Shown piece by piece: positions 1 through 6,672 of a DNA stretch of 8,901 nucleotides. The position numbers and the translations under genes were made by a program. Source of the stretch: Desulfobacula sp. (lineage in GTDB: Bacteria > Desulfobacterota > Desulfobacteria > Desulfobacterales > Desulfobacteraceae). Position 1 is the stretch's first letter. Every line of letters starts with the position of its first letter. The stretch is from the NCBI GenBank assembly GCA_023139225.1, contig JAGLNZ010000566.1:1-8901 (forward strand). Reading direction: 5' to 3'. The notes beneath the pieces are model-generated. The model did no database searches and was not told the origin of the DNA. It saw only the letters and a program-made list of their open reading frames with translations.

Positions 1-429
1 GCGAATCTTCCCTTGGACAAAGGCTTCCATATTTGAGGCATCCTTTCCTAATACACTTGCATCAGTGGATGCCACTATTTTGCCGTCAAGGGTCATCACG
101 CTGATTGATTTGAAAGAAGGGATTGAAGCGCAGGCATCACGAAGGATTTTGTTCATTTTGGCCTGATATTCTTTTTTTGAATCTTCAATAAATTTCTTCA
201 GGCTTAAACGGAGTTGGGTTCTGCTGGAAACAAGTGCTAACCGCTCCCTATTATGAACTATTTCATTTTTCATTTTTTGTTTATGGTACTCGGCCACAGT
301 CTCTATATGGTGCAGGATTTCTTCAGTGATTGTAGAAGTACTCTGCAAATAGACAAAAAAATGCGATATCAGAAAAGGGATAAGCACTATAACAAATGAC
401 AAAAGCATTAACTTATTTTTAATCGTCAT
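1..429 (-). CDS. Membrane sensor protein, N-terminal part with Cache-type domain (partial)
   Basis: Open from an ATG at 429 to the window edge (143 codons, no stop), so the C-terminus is missing. Residues 8-27 are a hydrophobic membrane segment. Next comes a charged, helical stretch of about 70 residues, then a segment containing SISVMTLDGKIVASTDASVL followed by GKDASNMEAF. That pattern of beta strand, D-G-K, then S-T and G-K-D is typical of the extracytoplasmic dCache/PDC ligand-binding fold in sensor kinases, diguanylate cyclases and chemoreceptors. It probably sits in the cytoplasmic membrane and senses a periplasmic small molecule. The output domain lies outside the window, so kinase, GGDEF and MCP cannot be told apart. 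A Shine-Dalgarno-like GTGAGG sits about 5 bases before the ATG and supports this start. Confidence is high that it is coding and moderate for the Cache assignment. Confidence 0.8.
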   Translation of the reverse strand, partial: MTIKNKLMLLSFVIVLIPFLISHFFVYLQSTSTITEEILHHIETVAEYHKQKMKNEIVHNRERLALVSSRTQLRLSLKKFIEDSKKEYQAKMNKILRDACASIPSFKSISVMTLDGKIVASTDASVLGKDASNMEAFVQGKIR

Positions 430-510
430 GGAACCTCACTTAATTGTCGAAATTCAAAGATTATTTATTCTGTTCACCAAAACAAATTCTACCTATAAAA
501 ATAAATAACA

Positions 511-652
511 ATAGTGAGCCTCTTGCAGAAATCAAAAAAGTTAGGTTTTTTAGAATCTGAGAGAGGTGATAATTGATGGAAAGCTGCAACCATGGTATGC
601 TTCAGTAGTTTGATCACCACAAAAAAAACGACTGAACCAAGGAGGCAACTTT
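511..652 (+). mobile_element. Possible left end of the insertion sequence feeding the transposase remnant
   Basis: The 142 bases between about 511 and the transposase start contain no gene. An IS leader should lie here. The segment 515-530 (GAGCCTCTTGCAGAAA) looks like the kind of terminal inverted repeat found at IS ends, but no partner right end is visible in the window, so the boundary is a guess. The stretch 430-510 upstream would then be the host region carrying the promoter of the Cache gene, where no convincing promoter could be fixed. Confidence 0.2.
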
Positions 653-731
653 ATGAGAAAATTATCACAAATTTGGCTTGAAATACAAGAGGCTTTTTTC
701 TTTTCTTGAAAAAGAGATCGAAGAGCTATGA
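653..731 (+). pseudogene. Transposase N-terminal remnant, frameshifted and truncated
   Basis: A very good Shine-Dalgarno (AAGGAGG, 639-645) precedes an ATG at 653 by 7 bases. The reading frame gives MRKLSQIWLEIQEAF and then hits a stop at 707-709. Shifting frame inside the T run at 694-699 restores SFLEKEIEEL up to 728, followed by a stop. The pattern I-Q-x-x-F-x-F-L-E-x-E-(I/L)-x-x-L is what I recall at the N-terminus of DDE transposases of the DUF772/DDE_Tnp_1 type (IS5/IS1182-like). Only about 26 residues remain. At about 729 the sequence switches to an antisense PAS gene, so the rest of the transposase and the right end of the element are gone. The coding character and frameshift are seen directly. 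The transposase identity is inferred from a short stretch. Confidence 0.5.
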
Positions 732-952
732 AATGCCGCCTCTGTTTTAAGCCTATCATCTGGATGAATATGGTCAATCAGTCCTGGGTTTTTTGATAAT
801 GATTCATAAGGCAGAAATCCAAGCATCTGATAATAAGATGCACTCAAATAAAATTTTTTATCATTTCCTTCCCAATGCCATAGCGCACTTTTCCCAAAGG
901 CCAAAGCCTGGTTCAGCATTAATTCCTTTTTTTCAAGCTTTTCAATTCTCAT
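665..952 (-). pseudogene. PAS-domain sensor gene fragment
   Basis: The translation from ATG 952 starts with a charged helix (MRIEKLEKKELMLNQALAFG), followed by a clear PAS_3-type core: ALWHWEGNDKKFYLSASYYQ, then MLGF and, after a short gap, HIHPDDR. PAS domains bind cofactors or ligands in signalling proteins. The fold should continue with its second half of beta strands, but after residue 75 or so the frame reads antisense to the transposase remnant and stops at 665. The genuine part is therefore about 729-952. The frame is also open upstream to a stop at 1052-1054, so ATG 952 may be internal to a formerly longer protein; a weak AAAGGG precedes it. No output domain follows. I treat it as a non-functional fragment of a sensor gene cut by a mobile element and a deletion. 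Confidence 0.6.
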
Positions 953-1333
953 ATTGTTGAGCCCTTTTGAATCAGTTTTCCTAAAAATACCCTTTTGATA
1001 TTGATCGTAACAATGATCCTCCCTTAAAAAACTGGAGTCTGAGTTAAGTGACTATAACACGAAAATTGGAGGATGAAATATGAAAAATACTTCCTAATGG
1101 ATATTTTTTTACTCCTGAGTCTTTATATCATGTGTGACGAGTAAATTTTCCAATGGAGCGACAACTACCAAAAGAAGTATGCGGGGATCAGGGTTTAGGC
1201 GAAAACCACTTAATTAATGTATGAGTTGCTTTTTTAAAAAATTCCAAACCACTACATATAGTATTTAAATAATTATCTTTTTTATTTTAAATTATGAACT
1301 TTACTGTTCACGTTGGGTTAAAAAAACGCTTAA
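953..1333. other. AT-rich gene-free stretch with gene debris
   Basis: There is no intact gene. The minus-strand PAS frame stays open to 1054. On the + strand a perfect Shine-Dalgarno GGAGG (1068-1072) lies 7 bases before an ATG at 1080, but the ORF ends after five codons (MKNTS). A one-base shift at the A run 1083-1087 would give a Lys-Lys start followed by a hydrophobic run (KYFLMDIFLLLSLYIMC) up to a stop at about 1142, and a further open stretch (IFQWSDNYQKKYAGIRV) follows it. This resembles a decayed signal-peptide gene. From about 1200 to 1333 the DNA is extremely AT-rich and I see nothing in it. Confidence 0.35.
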
Positions 1334-1528
1334 AACTTACAAAATGTTAGGAGCGCATACATTGATGAGCTGATAAAAACAATACCCGGAAAAAAGAGTT
1401 CCGGGTGTATACCGGGTAAAGTGGGAGTGCCGGTGTATTGGGAACGCAAGCCTGACAAGGGTCTTGGGTGGAGTCCTTACTGGACTTTTCCCAAAAAGCT
1501 TGAAAACCAGCATAGCCATGCGGGTTAA
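1334..1528 (+). other. GC-richer island: possible coding fossil or structured RNA
   Basis: This island stands out from its AT-rich flanks. On the + strand it is open from a stop at 1331-1333 to TAA 1526-1528 (64 codons) without an ATG start, and includes GVPVYWERKPDKGLGWSPYW, which reads like protein but which I do not recognise. The opposite strand is also open, so coding evidence is weak. It contains hairpins: ACCCGGAA (1384-1391) with TTCCGGGT (1399-1406); ACCGG (1411-1415) with CCGGT (1430-1434); and a long stem 1464-1494 around the loop TTACT, with AGTCC/GGACT, two G-U pairs, one mismatch and TTGGG/CCCAA. The G-U pairs make the last hairpin better as a + strand RNA. No promoter or terminator for such an RNA is evident. 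Confidence 0.25.
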
Positions 1529-1540
1529 GAGGACTTCCTT

Positions 1541-1568
1541 AAAAAAAATGTGAGCTTAAAAAAGCTCA
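1541..1568 (-). terminator. Rho-independent terminator behind the tRNA-Arg fragment
   Basis: TGAGCTT (1551-1557) and AAGCTCA (1562-1568) form a perfect 7-bp stem with a 4-base loop. Read on the minus strand, the stem is followed by CA and eight T residues (1541-1548). It lies about 68 bases downstream of the tRNA-Arg remnant and would end that transcript. Confidence 0.6.
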
Positions 1569-1635
1569 ACAGAACTCTGGAATCAATTGGTATTAGGGCG
1601 TTTCGGAAATTTTCTTTGAAAGTAGTCTTAAGCGT

Positions 1636-1674
1636 TTCGAAGTCCAGCGCTCTATCCAGCTGAGCTACGGGCGC
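1636..1674 (-). pseudogene. tRNA-Arg(TCG), 5' half only
   Basis: Read on the minus strand from 1674 this is a normal tRNA-Arg 5' half: acceptor strand GCGCCCG, TA, D-arm GCTCAGCTGGATAGAGC, then G and the anticodon arm CTGGA with loop CT-TCG-AA (anticodon at 1640-1638). After the loop the expected stem TCCAG, variable loop, T-arm (GGTTCGA box) and acceptor 3' strand CGGGCGC are all absent; the sequence continues ACGCTTAAGACT. It cannot form a functional tRNA. The break is at the 3' side of the anticodon loop, a known attachment region for tyrosine-recombinase elements, so this is probably one end of an integration or excision scar. No matching 3' half occurs in the window. Identity as a tRNA-Arg fragment is firm; the cause of truncation is inferred. 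Confidence 0.85.
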
Positions 1675-1696
1675 ACAGGTGTTTTGAAAACGGTTT

Positions 1697-1725
1697 TTAA
1701 TACCACAATGAAATCCATTCTGCAA
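1697..1725 (-). promoter_or_regulatory. Sigma70-type promoter of the tRNA-Arg remnant
   Basis: On the minus strand TTGCAG (1725-1720) is followed after exactly 17 bases by TATTAA (1702-1697). This would start transcription near 1690, about 16 bases before the tRNA 5' end. Its position fits a tRNA promoter that survived the loss of the gene's 3' half. Confidence 0.5.
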
Positions 1726-1876
1726 TGGTATACTTGAATTTCTAATTTTTCATTTTCAAATGACAAAGAGAAATACTGCAATAATTTTTAAACTTGTTTT
1801 CTTTGATTTAATGGAGCGCCGGGTCTTTGTTGTGATTTTGATCGTATGAAATTGATTTATGATTAAATAAAAAAGC

Positions 1877-3895
1877 TTACCTGCTAATTATTTCCAATTC
1901 AAATTTTTTACCTTTATTCCCTTTTTGAGAGGGGCCGATAACAATGACGTAAACACCATCTTTTTTCAGATCAGCCTGCATGCCTGCATATGACGTCTTA
2001 TCTTTGATATTAATCGCAAGTTTTTTCCATTTGCTGTCATAAAGTATCATAACTGCCGGAGTGGTATCCATGGTAAGACACCTTATTGTATGCACCCCGT
2101 TTTTTAAAGCGGTAAATACAATGGATGTGGTGCTTTCCTTTTTGGAAAAATGCCCCTTAACCGCTTCCTTATCAGGGTAGACAATATAAACCTTTTCTTT
2201 TTGTTCTGCTGTATTGACGGCAGGTTGTGAAAGAGTAAAACTCGCCGCAGCAGTTTCGTATAAGGGGAGATATTTTTTGTAAACTGATGCGGCAGCAACG
2301 AGTCCTATACTATACAAACGATGTTTTGTCTGGATAACAATTTCCTCCTGATTAAGCCTTGCCCCATCATAGACCCAGGAGAACTGTAGCCGAAAACCGA
2401 AATAATTGCCTGTTTTTACTTTTGTAATCCCATGGATCTTTGCATTGAACCTGGTTTTCATCTGATTGGCAAGGTAATCCACCATTTGCCTTGCATCTGT
2501 GTACAATCCGCCATTTTTCAAGAATTCCATTGGCTCATAAGTAATGACAGCTGACTGATTTTTGCTGGTAAACTTTGTCTTGCCTTTTTGACGGGTTTCT
2601 GAAAAGTCTGACGGGACAAGAAAACTTGCATTATATTTTTTATCGATAAATTCTCTTAAACCCAGCTTTTCCCACTGGGACCTTAATTCTTCTTTTGTTT
2701 GCTTTTTTTCCGGTATAATTTTGGTTTCAGGAACAGTTTTCTTAACTTCAGGGCTTTTTCGCTTCTGTATTTTTTGTGGTGCGGCTATTTTAGTAATATT
2801 CCAGGCAATGATACGATGTGCTGGACCATCTGAAGTAAATAAGTGACTGCCCCCGACAGTCGGGGGTATGGAATTTGGCCCGCCATTATAAATACTTTTC
2901 AGCAAGTTTCCATTAGATGGATCAATAATATAAACATACCAATCAGTACTGGAAACATACAATAACCCGTTAACAATAACAGGGGCGTAAATTATAGAAT
3001 CCATAGCAGGAAATTGCCATTTAAGTTTTCCATTTGATGCATCCAATGCGTAGACCCTGGTATCTTCACTGCCAAAAAAGACGGAATTTTGATAAATGGC
3101 CGCAGCACAGAGGATAGGCCCAAAGGTTTTATAGCTCCATAATTTTTCCCCTGTTTTCCTGTCTATTGCATAAAAGCAGCTGTCATGGCTCCCTGCAAAG
3201 ACTGTTTTTTCTGTTACTGCCGGAGTTGCTTCTATCGGTCCGTTTGTTTGAAACGACCACACTCCTTTACCATTTTTAATATCAATTGCATGAAGTTTGC
3301 CATGGTTATCACCAACATAAAGGATGTCTTCAAGAACACAAGGAGAGGAATTAACCGGGCTGTTAGTTGAAAACTGCCAAACTAAAGAGCCTGTTTCAGC
3401 GTTTATGGCGTATACAAAACCGTCACCGCAACCAAAGAATACTGTGCCGTCTATCACCAGCGGTGAAGTCGTAACAGCTCCCTTAGTTTCAAAATACCAT
3501 TGTTCTTCTCCTGATTTTTCATCAATGGCATAAAGGGCACGATCTGATCCTCCGAAATAAAGGGTTCCGTTTGACAGGGCAGGCGAGGCAAGTATTGCTC
3601 CCCCGGTCTCAAATTTCCAGTTCACTTCCCCTGAAGGGACATTAACTGAATAAAGGAAATGGTCATTGCTTCCATAAAAAATATTATTGTTATGGTAGAC
3701 AGGCGCTGAGCGGATAATATCCGCAGACGGGGGAAGATATTTTTTCCCTTCCTCTATTGTCTTGACTTCATAAACACCTGTCCTTTCCAATCCTCCCCTG
3801 AAAATTCTGCTGTCGTTTAAGGCAAAGGCTGTTCCCGCCTTAAGGGAAAGGAAAAAAATGATCATGACGATAAAAAGTTTAGAAATTGTTTTCAT
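1877..3895 (-). CDS. Exported PQQ-type beta-propeller protein with two C-terminal domains
   Basis: 672 residues from ATG 3895. The signal peptide MKTISKLFIVMIIFFLSLKA..AFA predicts cleavage after residue 25, so the protein should act outside the cytoplasmic membrane. Residues 29-42 (RIFRGGLERTGVY) are the usual lead-in of PQQ-repeat proteins. Residues 59-370 hold eight propeller blades of about 40 residues; blades 1-6 carry the W-x-(F/Y) motif and G-S/G-x-D-x-x-x-Y-A-(I/L)-(D/N) strands of the PQQ_2 (BamB-like) family. A Lys/Pro-rich linker (370-400) leads to a domain at about 412-556 resembling the PsbP/DUF1795-like fold, then a beta-rich C-terminal domain (567-672) resembling a PPC-type sandwich. 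It is too long for BamB. The start overlaps the upstream stop by one base (TAATG), so it is the last, translationally coupled gene of a three-gene operon. A longer in-frame start at 3964 is rejected because it buries the signal peptide. No strong terminator follows. Propeller and export are solid; cofactor binding and partners are unknown. Confidence 0.9.
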   Translation of the reverse strand: MKTISKLFIVMIIFFLSLKAGTAFALNDSRIFRGGLERTGVYEVKTIEEGKKYLPPSADIIRSAPVYHNNNIFYGSNDHFLYSVNVPSGEVNWKFETGGAILASPALSNGTLYFGGSDRALYAIDEKSGEEQWYFETKGAVTTSPLVIDGTVFFGCGDGFVYAINAETGSLVWQFSTNSPVNSSPCVLEDILYVGDNHGKLHAIDIKNGKGVWSFQTNGPIEATPAVTEKTVFAGSHDSCFYAIDRKTGEKLWSYKTFGPILCAAAIYQNSVFFGSEDTRVYALDASNGKLKWQFPAMDSIIYAPVIVNGLLYVSSTDWYVYIIDPSNGNLLKSIYNGGPNSIPPTVGGSHLFTSDGPAHRIIAWNITKIAAPQKIQKRKSPEVKKTVPETKIIPEKKQTKEELRSQWEKLGLREFIDKKYNASFLVPSDFSETRQKGKTKFTSKNQSAVITYEPMEFLKNGGLYTDARQMVDYLANQMKTRFNAKIHGITKVKTGNYFGFRLQFSWVYDGARLNQEEIVIQTKHRLYSIGLVAAASVYKKYLPLYETAAASFTLSQPAVNTAEQKEKVYIVYPDKEAVKGHFSKKESTTSIVFTALKNGVHTIRCLTMDTTPAVMILYDSKWKKLAINIKDKTSYAGMQADLKKDGVYVIVIGPSQKGNKGKKFELEIISR

Positions 3896-4623
3896 TATTT
3901 TTCTTGTAAAAATTTTAGTTCGGCGCGATTGATTTCTCCGGCATGAAAAGCACCTGCCGCCCACTGATTTAATTCTTTCGCTTTATTATGTTCTTTTGCA
4001 AATTTCCTGCGTTCCTTTAAAAAATTTTCCCTGATACTGATAAACTGATCACCGGTAATCAATAGTCTCTGCAGGGTATGGTTTATTTTGTGTATTCCGT
4101 CTGAAAGGGTATTGCTCAAGCTCACGTTATTCTCTTTGGAACTTATATGGGAAAGACGTTGTTTAAGCAGATCTGCCTGGGATTCTCTATTGTTTTTCAA
4201 TTGTTCCTTTTCAAAATTATTCATAAACCCCGTCAGGTCGTATAAAAGGCCCGCACTTGCAGAGCCTGAAGAGTCTTCTGGAAGATTATATTGTTTTGCA
4301 AGGATAAACTCCGCTTCCTCCGGAGGGATGAGCATATTGCCGACCTGCCGGAAAAGATCAATTCCAAAGCGTATCTTAGCGGGGATAAGGTGTTGATAAT
4401 TGTATGGTGAATGACTTTTTAGTTTGGGTAAAAACCGGTTATCATAATAATTGACCGCCTGCCTCATTCCCTGCTCCAGGTATTGTGTCTTTTTTTCTTT
4501 TTTCTGTGCTGCCTGGGCCTGGTTAAACCATTTTCCAGATGAGTCGTTAACCGAATGGATGAAATTGTGAATTTCAAATTCAGCAGGCTTATTTGTACGG
4601 GTTACATAGTCCTCAACCTTCAT
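3895..4623 (-). CDS. Uncharacterised helical protein, middle gene of the operon
   Basis: 242 residues from ATG 4623. I do not recognise it. It has no signal peptide, no membrane segment and no cysteine. It looks mainly alpha-helical, with charged, coiled-coil-prone stretches at about 33-58, 134-165 and 193-220. Residues 76-112 (YQHLIPAKIRFGIDLFRQVG, then NMLIPPEEAEF) are the most conserved-looking, globular-type part. A Gly/Ser-rich turn lies at 117-125. The start overlaps the upstream TGA by four bases (ATGA) and the stop overlaps the next ATG by one base, so expression is coupled to two exported neighbours. It may be a cytoplasmic partner of the 661-residue protein, but it could also be exported by a non-Sec route; the sequence does not decide. 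The overlaps and frame are certain, the function unknown. Confidence 0.8.
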   Translation of the reverse strand: MKVEDYVTRTNKPAEFEIHNFIHSVNDSSGKWFNQAQAAQKKEKKTQYLEQGMRQAVNYYDNRFLPKLKSHSPYNYQHLIPAKIRFGIDLFRQVGNMLIPPEEAEFILAKQYNLPEDSSGSASAGLLYDLTGFMNNFEKEQLKNNRESQADLLKQRLSHISSKENNVSLSNTLSDGIHKINHTLQRLLITGDQFISIRENFLKERRKFAKEHNKAKELNQWAAGAFHAGEINRAELKFLQEK

Positions 4624-6605
4624 ATCCCAGGTATTGTAATTTTAATTGCTTCATCATTTTTTTCCCGGTTAGATATCTTTACAGGCTCTATTGAGTAGGT
4701 TAATTCTTTGTTTGATATTTTTTCTTTATGCGCTGTTTCTTTCAGTGTTTCCATGGCCTTGTTGGCAACGCCTGCTTCTTTTAGTAGACGGGCAGCCACT
4801 CTTTTATCAATATCCCGATAACGTTTTTGAATGCTTAATTCCGTTAGTTTGGCAAATTGGCGGGTCTCTTTGTCCTCAGCTTTTTTAAGGATTGCCCGGG
4901 TCATTTTATCTTTTTGAATTTTTTTGGTTTCTTTATCAAAGCTCACAGCCCAGTTTTTAATATGCTCATTGATATCCAGGTTCTTAGCGGTTTTTGTTTT
5001 TGAGAAAAGATCTTTAGCAATTTTATAGGGAGCGCCTTTTATCTGGATCTGTTTTAAGGTTTTAAGGTAAACCTGCTTATCTGAAAGTGATTTGGAAAGT
5101 TTTCCAACAAGAAAACCACCGTTTTCTGTCCGGGCAAAGCCTTTTTTAGCTTTATTATATGCATCTTTAAGCAATTCTTCACTTTCTGAGGTATCGCCTT
5201 TTTTTAAATAGGAAAGAAAGGTATCCAAATCTTTTGTACTTATTTTCATCTTTTCAGCGATCATGGCTTTCATTGAGTCCTTCATACCATTGACCTGATC
5301 GCCAAGATTCTCCATCATTTTTTTTGCCGCCGGGTTTTTCTTTGCAAGAATATCCAATGCCCCGGGGCCATACGCGATAACTCCATTGACAATCCGTTCC
5401 ATGGGTCCTTTTTTATCCCCGGACAATGATTCTCCTGATACGATTTCCAAAAAATCCATTGCCTTATCAACATAAGGTATGTTTTTCAGGATATCTTCTA
5501 CAAATTTCTGATCTCCTTTGATCTGTTCAAATGCACCTTCGGTTTGAAGCTGTAAACTTTCGTCAAATTTTCCAACATTTGTCCCAAGTTTTTTAACTTG
5601 TTTTTTAAAGTCGTCAACATTACCGGAAGTTAAGCTCTTTAACCAGCCACTCAGGACATAGTCTGATACCTTTTCCTGCCATTGAGTAACCTCCATGCTG
5701 CCCAGTTCTTCCTTATTCGTAAAACCAAGTGAATCAAGGAACCCTCCTAATTCATCGCCTGGTTTGAGGGTATTAATACGTCTTAATAATGAATCACGAA
5801 AGGCGGTAAGTTTTTTTACATCCACCCCCTGGGCTTCATAATATTTCAAAAATTTTTGTTCAACCTTTACCTTTTGCTCAGGGCTAAGTTTTTTTAACTC
5901 TTTGCCTCCTGCCATCCTTCTTATTTCTTCATTGGTTCTTTTTATGGCTTCTTCCATACCCTTTACGTCGATAAAGCCGCCAACATAGCCGTGTCCACAG
6001 CCTCCATCGGCAAGATTTTTCTCATTAACAGCAATATGGTTTTCCAATTCTTTGATGGATTCCTTTGCTTGTCTCAGGTTCGTGAATCCTCCAGTGTAAA
6101 CAGAAATAATTGTATCATCTACAAATTCCTGATTTTCTTTTGCTGCTCTGGAACGCGCCGCCTCAATCCCTTGTATTCCCTCCTGTATCGCTTTTCGGCT
6201 ATTGGCAATATTGCTGACGCATGTTTGGTTATCTTTTAATATCTGCTCCTGCAGAAAGGCAATATAACGTCTTTTTTCATCTAAAGCGTTGCGCGTTTGC
6301 CTGGAAAGATAATCGTATAAATTTGCTTTTTCCCCGGAACTGTATCTCTTTATCGGACGCTTTGTTCTCCTAATCGCTGTTTTTACCGTTTGCGGCGGCT
6401 GGCCAGGTTTTAAATCAGGTTGCATTTGCAATGGATCTGCTGAAAGGACATCATTTACTTCTGAAGCTGCGGTATGATTTGAAATGTTCAATAATAAAAA
6501 GAAAAGAATTACAAAAAAAATTGTTTTAACCAGGATAGAGCAAAAACACGTCTCCCGATTAACTCTAAAGGGATAAATTAAAAAGGCTTTGCAGTATTGA
6601 TTCAT
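4620..6605 (-). CDS. Uncharacterised exported or membrane-anchored helical protein, first gene of the operon
   Basis: 661 residues from ATG 6605; a TTG at 6635 in frame would add 10 residues but lacks a ribosome-binding site. Residues 26-42 are a hydrophobic signal or anchor segment after a 25-residue, Cys- and Arg-containing N-terminus; a possible signal peptidase site is TAAS|EV near residue 48. The rest is largely helical, Lys/Glu-rich and coiled-coil-like. Two copies of a short module occur in tandem: YTGGFTNLRQAKESIKELEN at 170-189 and YVGGFIDVKGMEEAIKRTNE at 207-226. The exported part has only two cysteines, at 129 and 203, the second in the glycine-rich GGCGHGY just before the second module, so a disulfide is possible. 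A more apolar part at about 401-425 (MERIVNGVIAYGPGALDILA) is not a full membrane span. I know no family for it. It leads the operon and is divergent from mtgA, which suggests an envelope role, but no function should be assigned. Confidence 0.82.
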   Translation of the reverse strand: MNQYCKAFLIYPFRVNRETCFCSILVKTIFFVILFFLLLNISNHTAASEVNDVLSADPLQMQPDLKPGQPPQTVKTAIRRTKRPIKRYSSGEKANLYDYLSRQTRNALDEKRRYIAFLQEQILKDNQTCVSNIANSRKAIQEGIQGIEAARSRAAKENQEFVDDTIISVYTGGFTNLRQAKESIKELENHIAVNEKNLADGGCGHGYVGGFIDVKGMEEAIKRTNEEIRRMAGGKELKKLSPEQKVKVEQKFLKYYEAQGVDVKKLTAFRDSLLRRINTLKPGDELGGFLDSLGFTNKEELGSMEVTQWQEKVSDYVLSGWLKSLTSGNVDDFKKQVKKLGTNVGKFDESLQLQTEGAFEQIKGDQKFVEDILKNIPYVDKAMDFLEIVSGESLSGDKKGPMERIVNGVIAYGPGALDILAKKNPAAKKMMENLGDQVNGMKDSMKAMIAEKMKISTKDLDTFLSYLKKGDTSESEELLKDAYNKAKKGFARTENGGFLVGKLSKSLSDKQVYLKTLKQIQIKGAPYKIAKDLFSKTKTAKNLDINEHIKNWAVSFDKETKKIQKDKMTRAILKKAEDKETRQFAKLTELSIQKRYRDIDKRVAARLLKEAGVANKAMETLKETAHKEKISNKELTYSIEPVKISNREKNDEAIKITIPGI

Positions 6606-6625
6606 TTCATTTTCTACTCTAATTA
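6597..6625 (+). promoter_or_regulatory. Candidate sigma70-type promoter for mtgA
   Basis: TTGATT (6597-6602), 17 bases, then TAATTA (6620-6625), predicting a start near 6632. It lies in the short divergent gap and overlaps the start codon of the opposite gene. If real, it excludes the ATG at 6625 as the mtgA start. No comparably spaced promoter was found for the minus-strand operon. Confidence 0.3.
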
Positions 6626-6672
6626 TGCTAATCAAGTGTAAAAAAATAATTTTTATGCAACATCATACCATA

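Noticed and set aside
1571..1674. tRNA-Arg interrupted by a small intron, since TCCAG (complement of 1577-1581) could re-pair with the anticodon stem
   Set aside because: The insert would be about 55 bases, far too short for a group I intron, and no variable loop, T-arm or acceptor 3' strand follows.
1525..1725. 66-residue minus-strand ORF containing APVAQLDRALDF
   Set aside because: That peptide is the translation of a tRNA-Arg 5' half; the ORF is an artefact of the tRNA fragment.
3896..3964. Upstream in-frame start of the propeller protein adding 23 residues
   Set aside because: The extension overlaps the previous gene by 70 bases and puts a Cys/Arg-rich tail before a textbook signal peptide; ATG 3895 with the TAATG overlap is better.
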